64,000 nucleotides of DNA. Origin: Deltaproteobacteria bacterium (GTDB lineage Bacteria > Desulfobacterota > Desulfomonilia > UBA1062). Where the stretch lies: positions 62,001 through 126,000 of the forward strand of contig JAHDQN010000022.1 of the NCBI GenBank assembly GCA_018433775.1. The letters run 5' to 3'. Below are positions 18,831 to 28,009 of the stretch, piece by piece; position 1 is the first letter of the stretch; every line of letters starts with the position of its first letter. The notes under the pieces were generated by a model, which was given only the letters and a program-made list of their open reading frames with translations, did not search any database and was not told where the DNA came from. The position numbers were made by a program, and so were the translations under genes.

Positions 18831-19359
18831 TACCCGTGATCCGGGTTCTGTTCCCCGCGAGTTCCCGGTCCTGTGGTGCTTCAGCGACGAGCGGCCGCTC
18901 AAGGGCCTGACCGGGCTGCTCGACTGGAGGCTCGACACCGCCATCTCCAGGCTGCTCATGGCCGGCACGGTCAACGGCCTCTGGGGAGAGAAGGTGCTCA
19001 TCTGCGGGTTCGATGCGGCCCTGCCCGAGGGCTTTCTGCTCATGGGCCTAGGTCCCATGGGCGAGTTCGATGAGACAAAGATGCGCGAGGCAGGCCGGCT
19101 CATGGCCCGGGCCGTGGTGAACCTGAAGAAGCAGGCCGTGTGCATGGCCCTGCCGGGAAACGGTATTCCCGGGTTCGACACGAGCGCGGTGGCCGAGCAT
19201 TTCCTGCACGGCCTGATCCTGGAGGCGCATGACACCGAGTTCACCCCCACCTTTCTCTGCGGCATGAACGACGTGGACGAGGCCCTGCTCGGTTTCCAGA
19301 AGACCAAGGTGTCGCTCAAGGCGCACCTGCCCGCCGACATCATCCAGGTGAAATCATGA
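18814..19359 (+). CDS. Stand-alone peptidase M17 N-terminal-like (macro-fold) domain protein
   Basis: The 181-residue protein aligns by pattern with the N-terminal domain of leucyl aminopeptidase (M17): GLTGLLDWRLDTAISRLLM near 31-49, then GEKVLICGFDA, FLLMGLGPMGEFDETKMREAGRLMARAV. The catalytic M17 domain with its metal ligands is missing. No frameshifted remnant follows, since trkA starts at the stop codon (ATGA). It may bind a nucleotide, ADP-ribose-like ligand or peptide; I cannot say which. ATG 18814 sits within nusB behind GAGGTG. Confidence 0.6.
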   Translation: MKILVDTRDPGSVPREFPVLWCFSDERPLKGLTGLLDWRLDTAISRLLMAGTVNGLWGEKVLICGFDAALPEGFLLMGLGPMGEFDETKMREAGRLMARAVVNLKKQAVCMALPGNGIPGFDTSAVAEHFLHGLILEAHDTEFTPTFLCGMNDVDEALLGFQKTKVSLKAHLPADIIQVKS

Positions 19360-20732
19360 GCGTGCTCATCATCGGCGCCGGTGAGGTGGGCTTCATGATC
19401 GCCAAGCGCCTCACGGAAGAGAACATCGACGTCTATATCGTGGAGAAGGACGAGGCCAAGGTCAACAAGCTCTCCCAGATGATCGACGCCCAGGTGGTAT
19501 GGGGGAGCGGTTCGAGCATCAAGACGCTCAAAAAAGCCAATGTCGAGCACGCCGAGATGCTCATCGCGGTGACCGACTCCGACGAGGTCAACCTCGTGGC
19601 CGCCTTTATCGCCGGGTCGTTCGCGGATATCCCCGCCAAGATCGTACGTATCCGCAACAAGGAGTACGAATCATCCCGCAAGATCTTTGAAGAGGAATAC
19701 CTCGACATCGACCTCATCATCAACCCTGAGCAGGAAGCGGCCAACACCATCATGAACATCATCGACATCCCGGGCTGCCAGGATGCCGTGCGGGTCGCCG
19801 AGGGCAGAATCCGTCTGGGCGGGTTCAGGATCGGCCCCAACTCCCCCCTGGTGTACAAGAGCCTCCAGGAGATATCCACCTCGTCCAACACCAACGGCAT
19901 GAACTTCCTCATCGCGGCAATCTTAAGGCAGATGAATCTCCTCATCCCCAAAGGCGGCGACAAGATCCTTCCGGGGGACCGGGTGTATGTCGTGCTCGAC
20001 CAGGGAGACAACCGGGAGATCCTCACCTTCATGGGCGCATACCGCAAGCCCATGCAGAATATCATGATCTACGGCGGGAGCATCACCGGAGAGATGCTCG
20101 CCTCCATGCTCGAGCGCAGGAACGTGAGCGTCAAGCTCATCGAGCACGACGAGAAGCGCTGCGTCGAGCTGAGTGAGCGGCTCTCCCGGACCACGGTGCT
20201 GAACATCCCCGCCATGAACCGGGACCTGCTGGAGGCCGAGCGGGTGTCCAACCAGGACGTCTTCATCGCCGTGTCCAGCGACGAGGAGGCCAACATCCTC
20301 TCGTCTCTTCTCGCCAAGCGGATCGGCTGCCCCCACGTGATCTCCCAGGTGAACAACACCGACTATGTGTCCCTGGTGAGCGACATTGGCGTGGACGTGG
20401 TCGTCAACCCCCGGATGGCGGCAGTGGCCAAGATCCTCCAGTTCATCCGCAAGGGAAAGATCTTTTCCATGACCAGCCTCTCCGACATCGAGGCCGAGGT
20501 GCTGGAGGTGGAGGCCATGGAGACCTCCGACCTGGTTGAGCGGCCCATCAAGGACATCCAGTGGCCCAAGGACGCCATCATCGCAGGTGTCATCCGGGGA
20601 GGAGAGGGCAGGGTGATCGCGCCCAAGGGCGACACCGTCATCGATCCCGGGGACCGCGTCATCATCTTTGCCAAGAGAGGAACCATGCCCAAGGTGGAGA
20701 AGGTCCTGAGCGTGAAGCTCAACTATTTCTGA
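19356..20732 (+). CDS. trkA: Trk potassium uptake regulatory subunit TrkA
   Basis: Cytosolic NAD(H)-binding gate of the Trk K+ channel. The 458-residue protein has two RCK repeats. The first begins VLIIGAGEVGFMIAKRL with acidic strand end VEKDEAKV; the second starts near 229 with IMIYGGSITGEMLASML and IEHDEKRC. Each is followed by an RCK_C lobe. It overlaps the M17-like gene by four bases. trkH follows 139 bp later, so the pair is complete. Confidence 0.94.
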   Translation: MSVLIIGAGEVGFMIAKRLTEENIDVYIVEKDEAKVNKLSQMIDAQVVWGSGSSIKTLKKANVEHAEMLIAVTDSDEVNLVAAFIAGSFADIPAKIVRIRNKEYESSRKIFEEEYLDIDLIINPEQEAANTIMNIIDIPGCQDAVRVAEGRIRLGGFRIGPNSPLVYKSLQEISTSSNTNGMNFLIAAILRQMNLLIPKGGDKILPGDRVYVVLDQGDNREILTFMGAYRKPMQNIMIYGGSITGEMLASMLERRNVSVKLIEHDEKRCVELSERLSRTTVLNIPAMNRDLLEAERVSNQDVFIAVSSDEEANILSSLLAKRIGCPHVISQVNNTDYVSLVSDIGVDVVVNPRMAAVAKILQFIRKGKIFSMTSLSDIEAEVLEVEAMETSDLVERPIKDIQWPKDAIIAGVIRGGEGRVIAPKGDTVIDPGDRVIIFAKRGTMPKVEKVLSVKLNYF

Positions 20733-20871
20733 TGCATCCCTTTCGGGAGCGAAGGGTGGAATGAACTGTGGAACGAGGGACACGGACAATCATTCGGCCG
20801 GGGCATGCCTCCATGAGCGTGAGCATGGGGGGAATGCCGGCATATACGCGTGAGAGGCGCGGGCAGCGGGC

Positions 20872-22314
20872 ATGAACGTTCGCATGCTGATCAACCTGCT
20901 TGGGAGGGGTCTCCTGTTTCTGTCCCTGGGACTTTTGCCGTGCATCTTCCTCTCGTACCAGACCCGTGGAGACGATCTGCCCGGTCTCGTTGCGGGTTTT
21001 TCCGTAAGCATTGCCACAGCCCTGGTCATGCTCGTCTTTTCCTTCAGGCCCTCGGGCGAGCTCAGGCACCGCGAGGGTTTTCTGTTCGTCACGCTCGCAT
21101 GGAGCCTGGCAGGGGTTCTGGGGGCGCTCCCCTTCTGGCTGAGCGGGTACATCCCCCATTATCTCGACGCACTGTTCGAGACGGTCTCCGGCTTCACCAC
21201 CACGGGCGCCACGATCCTGGTGAACATCGAGGCGCTTCCCCAGGGCCTGCTCCTGTGGAGGTCCCTCATCCAGTGGCTCGGCGGCATGGGGATCATCGTG
21301 CTCACCATCGCGATCCTGCCCTACCTGCGCGTGGGCGGCATGCAGATCTTCAAGGCCGAGTCACCCGGGCCCACCATCGACAAGCTCAAACCGAGGATCA
21401 CCGAGACCGCCAAGCTCCTCTGGGGCATCTATGTGGGGTTGACCTTTCTTGAGATCCTCCTGCTCATGGGGGGGGGCATGAGCTGGTTCGACGCCGTCTG
21501 CCACGGGTTCACCACCATGTCCACGGGTGGCTTCTCGGTAAAGACCGCAGGCATCGCCGCCTATAACAGCGCCTACATCGATACCGTGCTCACCATCTTC
21601 ATGCTCCTGGGAGGCACCAGCTTCGCCCTGCACTATTTCGCCCTGGCGGGCAATTTCACCCGGTATGTGAGGAGCCAGGAGTTCAGGTGGTACATCACCC
21701 TGTTCGCGGTCAGCGTTCTCTTCATCCTGTGGTCCACCCGCGGCATGTACGGTTCGCCCGGCGAGGGTTTACGGTTCGTGTCCTTCCAGGCGGCCTCCAT
21801 CATGACCACGACCGGGTATGCCACCTATGATTATACCCTCTGGCCCGTTGCGGCCCAGATGGTGCTGCTGCTGCTCATGTTCATCGGCGGCTCCGCAGGT
21901 TCGACGGCCGGCGGCATGAAGGTCATGAGGCTGGGTATTCTCGTCAAGTATGCCCACCGGGAGATCCTCAAGCTCGTCCACCCCCATGCGGTGGTGGCCA
22001 TCAAGTGGGACAAGGCCCCGGTGTCTGCGGAGGTCCTGAGCTCGGTGGTGGGCTTCTCCATCTACTACATCCTCATTTTCATCACCTCCGCACTCGTGCT
22101 GGCGCTCCTGGGCGTGGATTTCATCACCGCTGTCTCCGCGGCGATCGCCTGTTTGGGCAACATCGGCCCGGGCCTCGCCTCGGTCGGGCCCTTCGGCAGC
22201 TACGCGGACATCCCTTACCCGGGCAAGGCCCTCCTCACCTTCTGCATGCTCGTGGGCAGGCTGGAGGTCTACACCGTGCTGGTGGTCTTGAGCCCGGTGT
22301 TCTGGAAAAAATAG
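20872..22314 (+). CDS. trkH: Trk potassium uptake channel subunit TrkH
   Basis: Membrane pore of the Trk system with 480 residues and four M1-P-M2 repeats. Selectivity-filter loops can be picked out at FTTTGATILVNIE (~98), TMSTGGFSVKTAG (~217), TTTGYATYDY (~314) and LGNIGPGLASVG (~425). ATG 20872 is chosen because it opens the first hydrophobic helix; nothing convincing codes in the 139 bp before it. A long forward transcript probably ends after this gene at the hairpin near 22350. Confidence 0.94.
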   Translation: MNVRMLINLLGRGLLFLSLGLLPCIFLSYQTRGDDLPGLVAGFSVSIATALVMLVFSFRPSGELRHREGFLFVTLAWSLAGVLGALPFWLSGYIPHYLDALFETVSGFTTTGATILVNIEALPQGLLLWRSLIQWLGGMGIIVLTIAILPYLRVGGMQIFKAESPGPTIDKLKPRITETAKLLWGIYVGLTFLEILLLMGGGMSWFDAVCHGFTTMSTGGFSVKTAGIAAYNSAYIDTVLTIFMLLGGTSFALHYFALAGNFTRYVRSQEFRWYITLFAVSVLFILWSTRGMYGSPGEGLRFVSFQAASIMTTTGYATYDYTLWPVAAQMVLLLLMFIGGSAGSTAGGMKVMRLGILVKYAHREILKLVHPHAVVAIKWDKAPVSAEVLSSVVGFSIYYILIFITSALVLALLGVDFITAVSAAIACLGNIGPGLASVGPFGSYADIPYPGKALLTFCMLVGRLEVYTVLVVLSPVFWKK

Positions 22315-22349
22315 CATAGGGGGATACATCCGGACCGGGCTTTCCCTCC

Positions 22350-22380
22350 GATCCCTGTCTTTTTACGACAGATAGGGATC
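22350..22380. terminator. Hairpin between convergent trkH and the DUF3141 gene
   Basis: GATCCC (22350-22355) faces GGGATC (22375-22380), and inside it TGTC pairs with GACA around a TTTTTAC loop, with a short bulge between. It lies 36 bp after the trkH stop and 97 bp beyond the DUF3141 3' end, so it may stop transcription from both sides. No clean T-run follows the stem. Confidence 0.45.
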
Positions 22381-22476
22381 AAGATGCTCACGGTATGGAT
22401 CGTGCCCGGATTGCCGCTCCCATACCATAGGCCTTGGGATGCATGCGATCAGCCATCCGGGTTCATGCAGCGTGCT

Positions 22477-24753
22477 TCACGCAGCGATGAAGTCGCTGCC
22501 TGCGAGAAGATCCTTGATCCTCTGTACCATATCGCGCTGCTCCCTGGAGACGCCTCCTAAGGACATCCACTTGTCCAGCATCGACAGGACGCGTTCCCTG
22601 TCCCTCTTATCGGTAAGCAGCAGGGGAAGTGCTTCGAGTGTCCGCTCCGGTTCGAAATGCACCATGATCCCGGCATCGGAGCGAATCTGCCGGAGCTGTT
22701 CTTCGGAAAGGGCTGACATCACCTTGTCCCCGCGGACGAACACATCTTTTCTCTCCAGATGATACAGGGGTATGCGACCTGCGTACTGGCCCACCAGGTC
22801 TATAATCCGGGCGATTGCCTCCGGATACCCGCCCCTGTCGATGGCTGCGAGGGCATCTTGTACATAGGGGAGCTCGCGCGATTCCACTGTTTCATCGTAC
22901 AGCGGCTCGTGCACCATGCCGGCTGGGGCGCCCATTGCATTCAGCATGCCGTATGTCTGGAAGAATGCCGATTCATTGAACCCGTCTCTCAGATCCCGGA
23001 AAAGGTCCCAGCACCCCTTGATGGTTTCCGACCACATCCCTTCGAGTCTGCGGAACGGATTGTCTTCTGAAGACTGCCTGCGGTCTGCCTTTACGGCGGG
23101 TGCAAGGATTTCGACGGGCCACATTGCAGGGTTGGAGTCACTGAAGATCCAGCGCTGGGCACGCAGGGAGTGGAGCGTACGACCCATCTGAGCGGCCGGC
23201 TCGCTGACCATCTTTCTGACCAGGGGTCGCCCGAAGAGCACGTAGGCTTCCTCGTTCATTGCCGACACCTCGGCAACGAGCTCGAAGGGTTTCTCGTCTC
23301 TTCGCTCCACTCGGTTCATTTTCCGGAGCTCTTCCAGGGGGATCTCCCGGAATGAAGATGCATACGTGTTTTTGCCCCTGCCGGACGTCTCCTCGATTTC
23401 CATGACATAGAGACCGGGCCTGAGCCGCTCGATGTAATCGAGGGCCTCGGTGATTTTCGTGTGCTCTTTCCTGGCGACTCTGCCCGAGACAAAGATTCCC
23501 AGATGCCCGATATCTTCATGCAGGAGCAACACGATGACCTGGTTGTTCGCCTTGATCTCGGCAGTGCTCGAGTAAATGTCAGAGATCCAGTTGAGCGCCT
23601 GCTGCGGCGGGGTGATGTTGTCGCCCTTGGATGAGAATATGACAATGGGCGAACGGATGGCCTTGAGATCCACATAGGAGCCGGAGCCGGCCTTCACATC
23701 GCCGCGGGCGAGCTTGTTGCCGATGAAGAGGTTTTTCGCTATCCAGTGGATTTCCTTCTCGTCCAGGAGAAAGTAGCCGCCCCACCACCTCTCGAAATCG
23801 AGGAATCGCTCGCGCTCCGTGTCCACGTTTTTCCACAGGTTGTAATACTTGGTCCAGAAGGTGTTCGCCGGGTTGAGGTTCTCGAAGTTCGCGACGAGAT
23901 GCGCACCGTCGAATTTGCCTCTGCCCAGGTCGCTGGCCAGGAGCGCCGCCCAGGAGCCTCCGAGGAGCCCGCCCTGGTAACGCATCGGGTTATTGCCGCT
24001 GCCTCCTCTCCAGCTGCCGCTCCAGTACGACATGGGCGCACCACTGACAACGACCGGGCCCACTTTGTCCGGGTCGTTGGCCACAACGAGCATGGAGGCC
24101 CACCCGCCCTGGCAGTTGCCGTAGATGGTAGGCCTGGGGCTGTCCGGGTGCCTCTCCAGAACAATGTCGAGGAACTTTGACTTGGCGTCCGATACGTCGT
24201 GGACGGTTTGGCCTGGCTCTGGCTCCGGGAAGAAGATCACGAAATAGACGGGATATCCGAATCGAAGGGCGACGCCGACTTCGGAATCCTTCTGGAATCC
24301 GCCGATGCCCGGTCCATGACCCGCGCGGGGGTCAACGATGATGAAGGGGCGCCTGGTCTCGTCGATGTGCGTGCCCTCGGGCGGGATGATCCGCACCAGG
24401 GCATAGTTGACGGGGCGCTCGAAGGTCCGCCCATCCGAGATCATCTCCCAGTCGAAGGCCAGGAGCGGAGGTGATCCTTGTTTTTCGTGCTCTATGAAGA
24501 TATTGCCCCTCTCCCGCAGAATATCCCAGAAAAGTACAGACCGCTGGGCATAATCGACGGCGTATGAAACGCCTGACTGCAGGAGGTTCCAGGTATCTGT
24601 CGAACTGACCGGGGCAGTATCCCTTATGGTGTTCTGCATGTGCTCCAGAAACGTGTTCTGGGCTCCGAGAGTGCGTATGGTGTACAGCCGTCCCATCTCT
24701 CCCATGGTGCGGAGAAGATGGTCGGTCGTATTTGTCGTTTGATTTTCCATCAT
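22477..24753 (-). CDS. DUF3141 protein, PHA-synthase-like alpha/beta hydrolase
   Basis: A 758-residue protein of the DUF3141 family, which resembles class III poly(3-hydroxyalkanoate) synthases. The nucleophile elbow is TIYGNCQGGWAS with Cys214 in a G-x-C-x-G box, as in PhaC, and not serine. Likely further catalytic parts are IVIFSSKGDNITPPQQ (aspartate) and LLHEDIGHLGIFVSG (histidine). The N-terminal ~95 residues look helical and phasin-like. The ~300-residue C-terminal part has no match I recognise. No phaA, phaB or phaE lies nearby. Polymer synthesis is possible but unproven; members are often simply annotated DUF3141. AAGGAG precedes ATG 24753. Confidence 0.8.
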   Translation of the reverse strand: MMENQTTNTTDHLLRTMGEMGRLYTIRTLGAQNTFLEHMQNTIRDTAPVSSTDTWNLLQSGVSYAVDYAQRSVLFWDILRERGNIFIEHEKQGSPPLLAFDWEMISDGRTFERPVNYALVRIIPPEGTHIDETRRPFIIVDPRAGHGPGIGGFQKDSEVGVALRFGYPVYFVIFFPEPEPGQTVHDVSDAKSKFLDIVLERHPDSPRPTIYGNCQGGWASMLVVANDPDKVGPVVVSGAPMSYWSGSWRGGSGNNPMRYQGGLLGGSWAALLASDLGRGKFDGAHLVANFENLNPANTFWTKYYNLWKNVDTERERFLDFERWWGGYFLLDEKEIHWIAKNLFIGNKLARGDVKAGSGSYVDLKAIRSPIVIFSSKGDNITPPQQALNWISDIYSSTAEIKANNQVIVLLLHEDIGHLGIFVSGRVARKEHTKITEALDYIERLRPGLYVMEIEETSGRGKNTYASSFREIPLEELRKMNRVERRDEKPFELVAEVSAMNEEAYVLFGRPLVRKMVSEPAAQMGRTLHSLRAQRWIFSDSNPAMWPVEILAPAVKADRRQSSEDNPFRRLEGMWSETIKGCWDLFRDLRDGFNESAFFQTYGMLNAMGAPAGMVHEPLYDETVESRELPYVQDALAAIDRGGYPEAIARIIDLVGQYAGRIPLYHLERKDVFVRGDKVMSALSEEQLRQIRSDAGIMVHFEPERTLEALPLLLTDKRDRERVLSMLDKWMSLGGVSREQRDMVQRIKDLLAGSDFIAA

Positions 24754-25300
24754 GATCTCCTTGTCTGATCAGAAGAGTTGAAGAACAGAGCCTTAAATGT
24801 GAATGGAAGGGTGTTTTCAGCGGTTTTGAATAATCATTTGGCCCACCTGCTTTTTTTGTGCTGTCTCCGAATCCCTGTATCATGAGCATCCGGGTCTTTA
24901 CACCCAACCCCGGCCTTCCATACGCTTTCACTCTCAGGGCAAGGGGTGCGGCACGGATATGCAAAAGATATCCATTTCAATTCAGTATGGCCGCGGATAA
25001 TGGATTATCAAGTTTTCCGTGTTCATAGGTGCTTTTTTAAGCGCGAACAAGGACAGATGGATGAATACACGGAACTTTTATCCATGCTCCTTTCCTTTAC
25101 GAGGCAGTTTGAGAAAGGCGGGCAATGAAATATTATGTAACACTGTTGCCATGCCCCTTTTTAAGTCGGTTGAGCGACAGGAAAGCGCAGAAGAGCCTGA
25201 TCAGGCCTCAGGCGCGTGTGCGAATGAAGATATCGATATGTTGGGGATGATATGCCAAAGGAGCCGATGTTTAACCCGAAACCAAGCAAGGAGGAAAACG
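24754..25300. other. Gene-free divergent region between the DUF3141 and DUF2795 genes
   Basis: About 550 bp with lower GC than the surroundings separate two divergent genes. It should hold promoters in both directions. No clear sigma-70 or sigma-54 element was found by eye. Short frames (for instance 24946-25128) have no ribosome site or recognisable protein and are not called. Confidence 0.4.
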
Positions 25301-25498
25301 ATGGCTAATCCCAGAAGTTCTGCCGAATTGGAAAAATATCTCAAAGGTGTGGATTATCCTGCAAGCAAGGATGATCTCCTAAGCAAAGCAAAGTCAAACG
25401 GCGCTCCCCAGGAGGTGATCGATATGATCAACAGCCTCTCGGAAAGCCACTTCAATTCACCGATCGATGTGACAAAATCCTTCGGCGAGAGTCATTAG
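25301..25498 (+). CDS. DUF2795 small protein
   Basis: A 65-residue protein with NPRSSAELEKYLKGVDYPASKDDLL then KAKSNGAPQEVIDMINSL, the pattern of DUF2795 proteins, which often read as a small helical domain of general-stress or acid-induced proteins. Function is unknown. AAGGAGG at 25288-25294 lies six bases before the ATG, a very strong ribosome site, and a strong terminator follows the gene. This monocistronic, well-expressed layout suggests an abundant stress or storage-related protein. Confidence 0.75.
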   Translation: MANPRSSAELEKYLKGVDYPASKDDLLSKAKSNGAPQEVIDMINSLSESHFNSPIDVTKSFGESH

Positions 25499-25571
25499 GC
25501 TGACACGTAACCAGATTTGGAGAAAAGAGAAGCACGGGATAAGAAAAGAATAGTGTCAGCACGCTATTGAA

Positions 25572-25610
25572 GGGCAGATGCTCTTATTTGAGCAGATGCC
25601 CTTTTTCTTT
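25572..25610 (+). terminator. Rho-independent terminator after the DUF2795 gene
   Basis: GGGCAGATGCTC (25572-25583) and GAGCAGATGCCC (25590-25601) form a stem of 5+5 pairs split by a tandem G-A mismatch, with loop TTATTT. TTTTTCTTT follows at 25602-25610. Confidence 0.88.
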
Positions 25611-25707
25611 GTCCAGGATAGCCCCTCCCATCATCGTGAGAGGCCGCCTCGGCCCACCGCTTCCCGACAGAGAGAGTGGATACAGGGCGGGCGGCGAGGT
25701 CAGGCTG

Positions 25708-26412
25708 CTACCGGCTGAGGTTCTTTACCTTGGCGCGTTCCATGATGATCCCGCGCTGCATGGCCCCGGTGATGTCAAGGCCTTCTGCGTTGACGAGGGT
25801 GAGATCGACCCGGTCAAGGATCGAGTTCTTCAGCTGGACGTCTTCCATGGATGCGGACATGAAAGAGGTCTGGGTGAGCCCGGATTCGTTCATGGTTGTT
25901 TTGGTGAATCTGGTCAGCGCGAAATTGGATTCGTTCAAGGTGCACTTGTCCAGGATGCACGATTCCATGATGCAGAACAGGACCTTCATCTTCTGGAGGT
26001 CCGACTCCGTCAGGTCGATGTCTTTCAGATGTGAGCAGATGATCGTCGAGCCCGACAGCCTGGATTTCGACATGTCCTGGCCGCTGAAGGTCACCCTGAG
26101 GAAGTGACTGTCCAGGGCGGTTATCCGCGTGAGAATGCACGAGCTCAGGTCCGTGTCCTTCAGCGTGATCTCCGAGAGATGGGCGCCGGTGAAGTTCGTC
26201 TTATACAGGATCGCGCCTTCGAGATTCACGCGCTCAAGGTGCGCCTCCTCGAGATTCGTGTCCGACAGGTTGACGTTTCTCAGATCCGACCCGCGCAGGT
26301 TCGCACCTCCGAGATCGAGCTTGCTCAAGTCGAGGCCCCTCATGTCCTCCCCTTCAATGGGCCGGCCCGTTGCAATGGCCTCTGCGATCTGCTGCTTGTC
26401 GTATCCAGACAT
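25708..26412 (-). CDS. Pentapeptide-repeat protein
   Basis: A 234-residue protein built mostly from A(D/N)LxX-type repeats: DMRGLDLSKLDLGGANLRGSD begins a run that lasts from about residue 23 to 225, predicting a right-handed quadrilateral beta-helix. Later repeats are degenerate. Families with this fold include gyrase-protecting Qnr-like proteins and scaffold proteins, but sequence alone does not select among them. The ATG overlaps the last base of the DUF342 stop (TAATG), so the pair is coupled and may work together. Confidence 0.85.
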   Translation of the reverse strand: MSGYDKQQIAEAIATGRPIEGEDMRGLDLSKLDLGGANLRGSDLRNVNLSDTNLEEAHLERVNLEGAILYKTNFTGAHLSEITLKDTDLSSCILTRITALDSHFLRVTFSGQDMSKSRLSGSTIICSHLKDIDLTESDLQKMKVLFCIMESCILDKCTLNESNFALTRFTKTTMNESGLTQTSFMSASMEDVQLKNSILDRVDLTLVNAEGLDITGAMQRGIIMERAKVKNLSR

Positions 26413-27836
26413 TATTCAGCCTCCAGGAATTCCTTGATTTCCGGAAGCATCACGAACTCGGTTTCCGCGATCTCATTGTTGCGCAGCGAAAACTGGGTTT
26501 TTACCCGTGACTCTTCCACTTCTCGTACGGCCTTGCCGATCATGATGATCGTGCCCTCGTTCGCGACACCATCGATATAGATGTTGCCGGAAAACACCGC
26601 ATTGATTTGTTCCGTGAGGCCGTGGATCCTGGAATCGATGGAATAGAGGTTGTGCTTGACGGTCTCGATGGCATCGAGGATTTTCGTATAGAGATCCTCC
26701 TGCTGCTTCGTGAGCGCGCCCTTGGTCTTGAGGATTCTGAGCTTTCCCAGAGAGGCCTGCAGCTTGAGGAAATCCCCGATTCTCTCGGTCAGATCCTTCT
26801 TGGACTGCTCACGCTCGTGGAGAAGAGCAGGGTTGTGGCCGATGATGAGCCGGGTGCTCACCGGGTTCGCCTCATGCCCGATGGTGTGGCAGTAGATCCA
26901 GGCTTCTGACGAGACCGAGCTTCCCGAGATCCATCCCTGGGAACTCTTGACAACGATGGGTCCTCCGGAGGTGACTTCGCTGTTGCGGATATAATCCTCC
27001 ACCACGATCTCTTTCCTGGCCCTGACCTGGGCGTCCTGGATAAACTTCACGTGCAGGGAGCCCTGGGCGGTCACTTGGGCCTTCTCCTGCCCGAGGATTC
27101 CACCGGCGATCCTGATGTTTCCGCCCGCGGTGATGATGACACGGCCCACGCTCATGGCAACGGTCACGTCCTCCTGGGCATGAACCTCGTAGCCGTCACC
27201 CACCTCCCCGTTCACCACCACCGAGCCGTTGAAGCGGACATTTCCCGTGGACGAATCCACCTTGTCGACCACGTAGACCGGCTCGACGTTCACTTCGGAG
27301 TCCGACCAGACCACCATCCCGTCGATGGCGGCCAGTATCTTGCTGCCGTCGGGCGATGTTTCGATGCCCTTGCCGGTGGGGAGCTTTCCCGGGGCGCCAA
27401 CCTTGCCGATGATTTCTTCTCCCTTGACCGTGGTACCGCTCTTCCCGGTTTGCGGTGGAACGAGCTCGCACAGGACATCACCCGCGGTGACGTTCTGGAT
27501 GAGGTTCATGTCCTTGATATTGACCCTGCCGCGCAGGTCTTCCTTGAGCGTTGCCCTGGTACCGTCCTTGTTGAAATGGCAGAGGACATACCCGTCTTTC
27601 CCCTCGCCGGCCTGCTCGCCCTTGGCGACCGTGATCCACTTGTTGAGGGTTTTGTCTTCGGCGATCTGATAAAGCACATCGCTCCATATGCCGAATGACA
27701 CCCCTGCTTCCTGCAGGGCCTCGTGAAGATCGGACATGTTGACGGAGGACACCTCTTCGGTCAATGGAGTGACCTTGATGCTGGCGACGAGCCCTCCCTG
27801 GGTTATGCTCACTTCTACCTTATACTCTTTCTCCAC
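26412..27836 (-). CDS. DUF342/FapA family polymerising cell-surface-associated protein
   Basis: The 474-residue protein matches the FapA/DUF342 layout. A variable N-terminus is followed by GRVNIKDMNLIQNVTAGDVL and then a central beta-helix-like region (VVVNGEVGDGYEVHAQEDVTV, GGNIRIAGGILGQEKAQVTA). A coiled coil lies near 340-420 and a short C-terminal beta segment closes the protein. It resembles bactofilin-like polymerising regulators. In other bacteria members affect cell-wall or differentiation processes; no target is visible here. The start is GTG 27836. A pentapeptide-repeat gene follows in the same operon. Confidence 0.8.
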   Translation of the reverse strand: MEKEYKVEVSITQGGLVASIKVTPLTEEVSSVNMSDLHEALQEAGVSFGIWSDVLYQIAEDKTLNKWITVAKGEQAGEGKDGYVLCHFNKDGTRATLKEDLRGRVNIKDMNLIQNVTAGDVLCELVPPQTGKSGTTVKGEEIIGKVGAPGKLPTGKGIETSPDGSKILAAIDGMVVWSDSEVNVEPVYVVDKVDSSTGNVRFNGSVVVNGEVGDGYEVHAQEDVTVAMSVGRVIITAGGNIRIAGGILGQEKAQVTAQGSLHVKFIQDAQVRARKEIVVEDYIRNSEVTSGGPIVVKSSQGWISGSSVSSEAWIYCHTIGHEANPVSTRLIIGHNPALLHEREQSKKDLTERIGDFLKLQASLGKLRILKTKGALTKQQEDLYTKILDAIETVKHNLYSIDSRIHGLTEQINAVFSGNIYIDGVANEGTIIMIGKAVREVEESRVKTQFSLRNNEIAETEFVMLPEIKEFLEAE

Positions 27837-28009
27837 AAATAGAGGGTTCGGTTCTTGAGAAAAAAAACTTTACCAAGACCGTATTCTTTCGAAAAACATC
27901 GATCAAAAAAGACAAGGGGCGGGTTTCACAGGGAAAATCTTCTTGACTCTCAGGCGCGTATTCTTTACCGTTCCCCCATCTGAAGAAAATGGGTGTGCAG
28001 GAAGGAATC

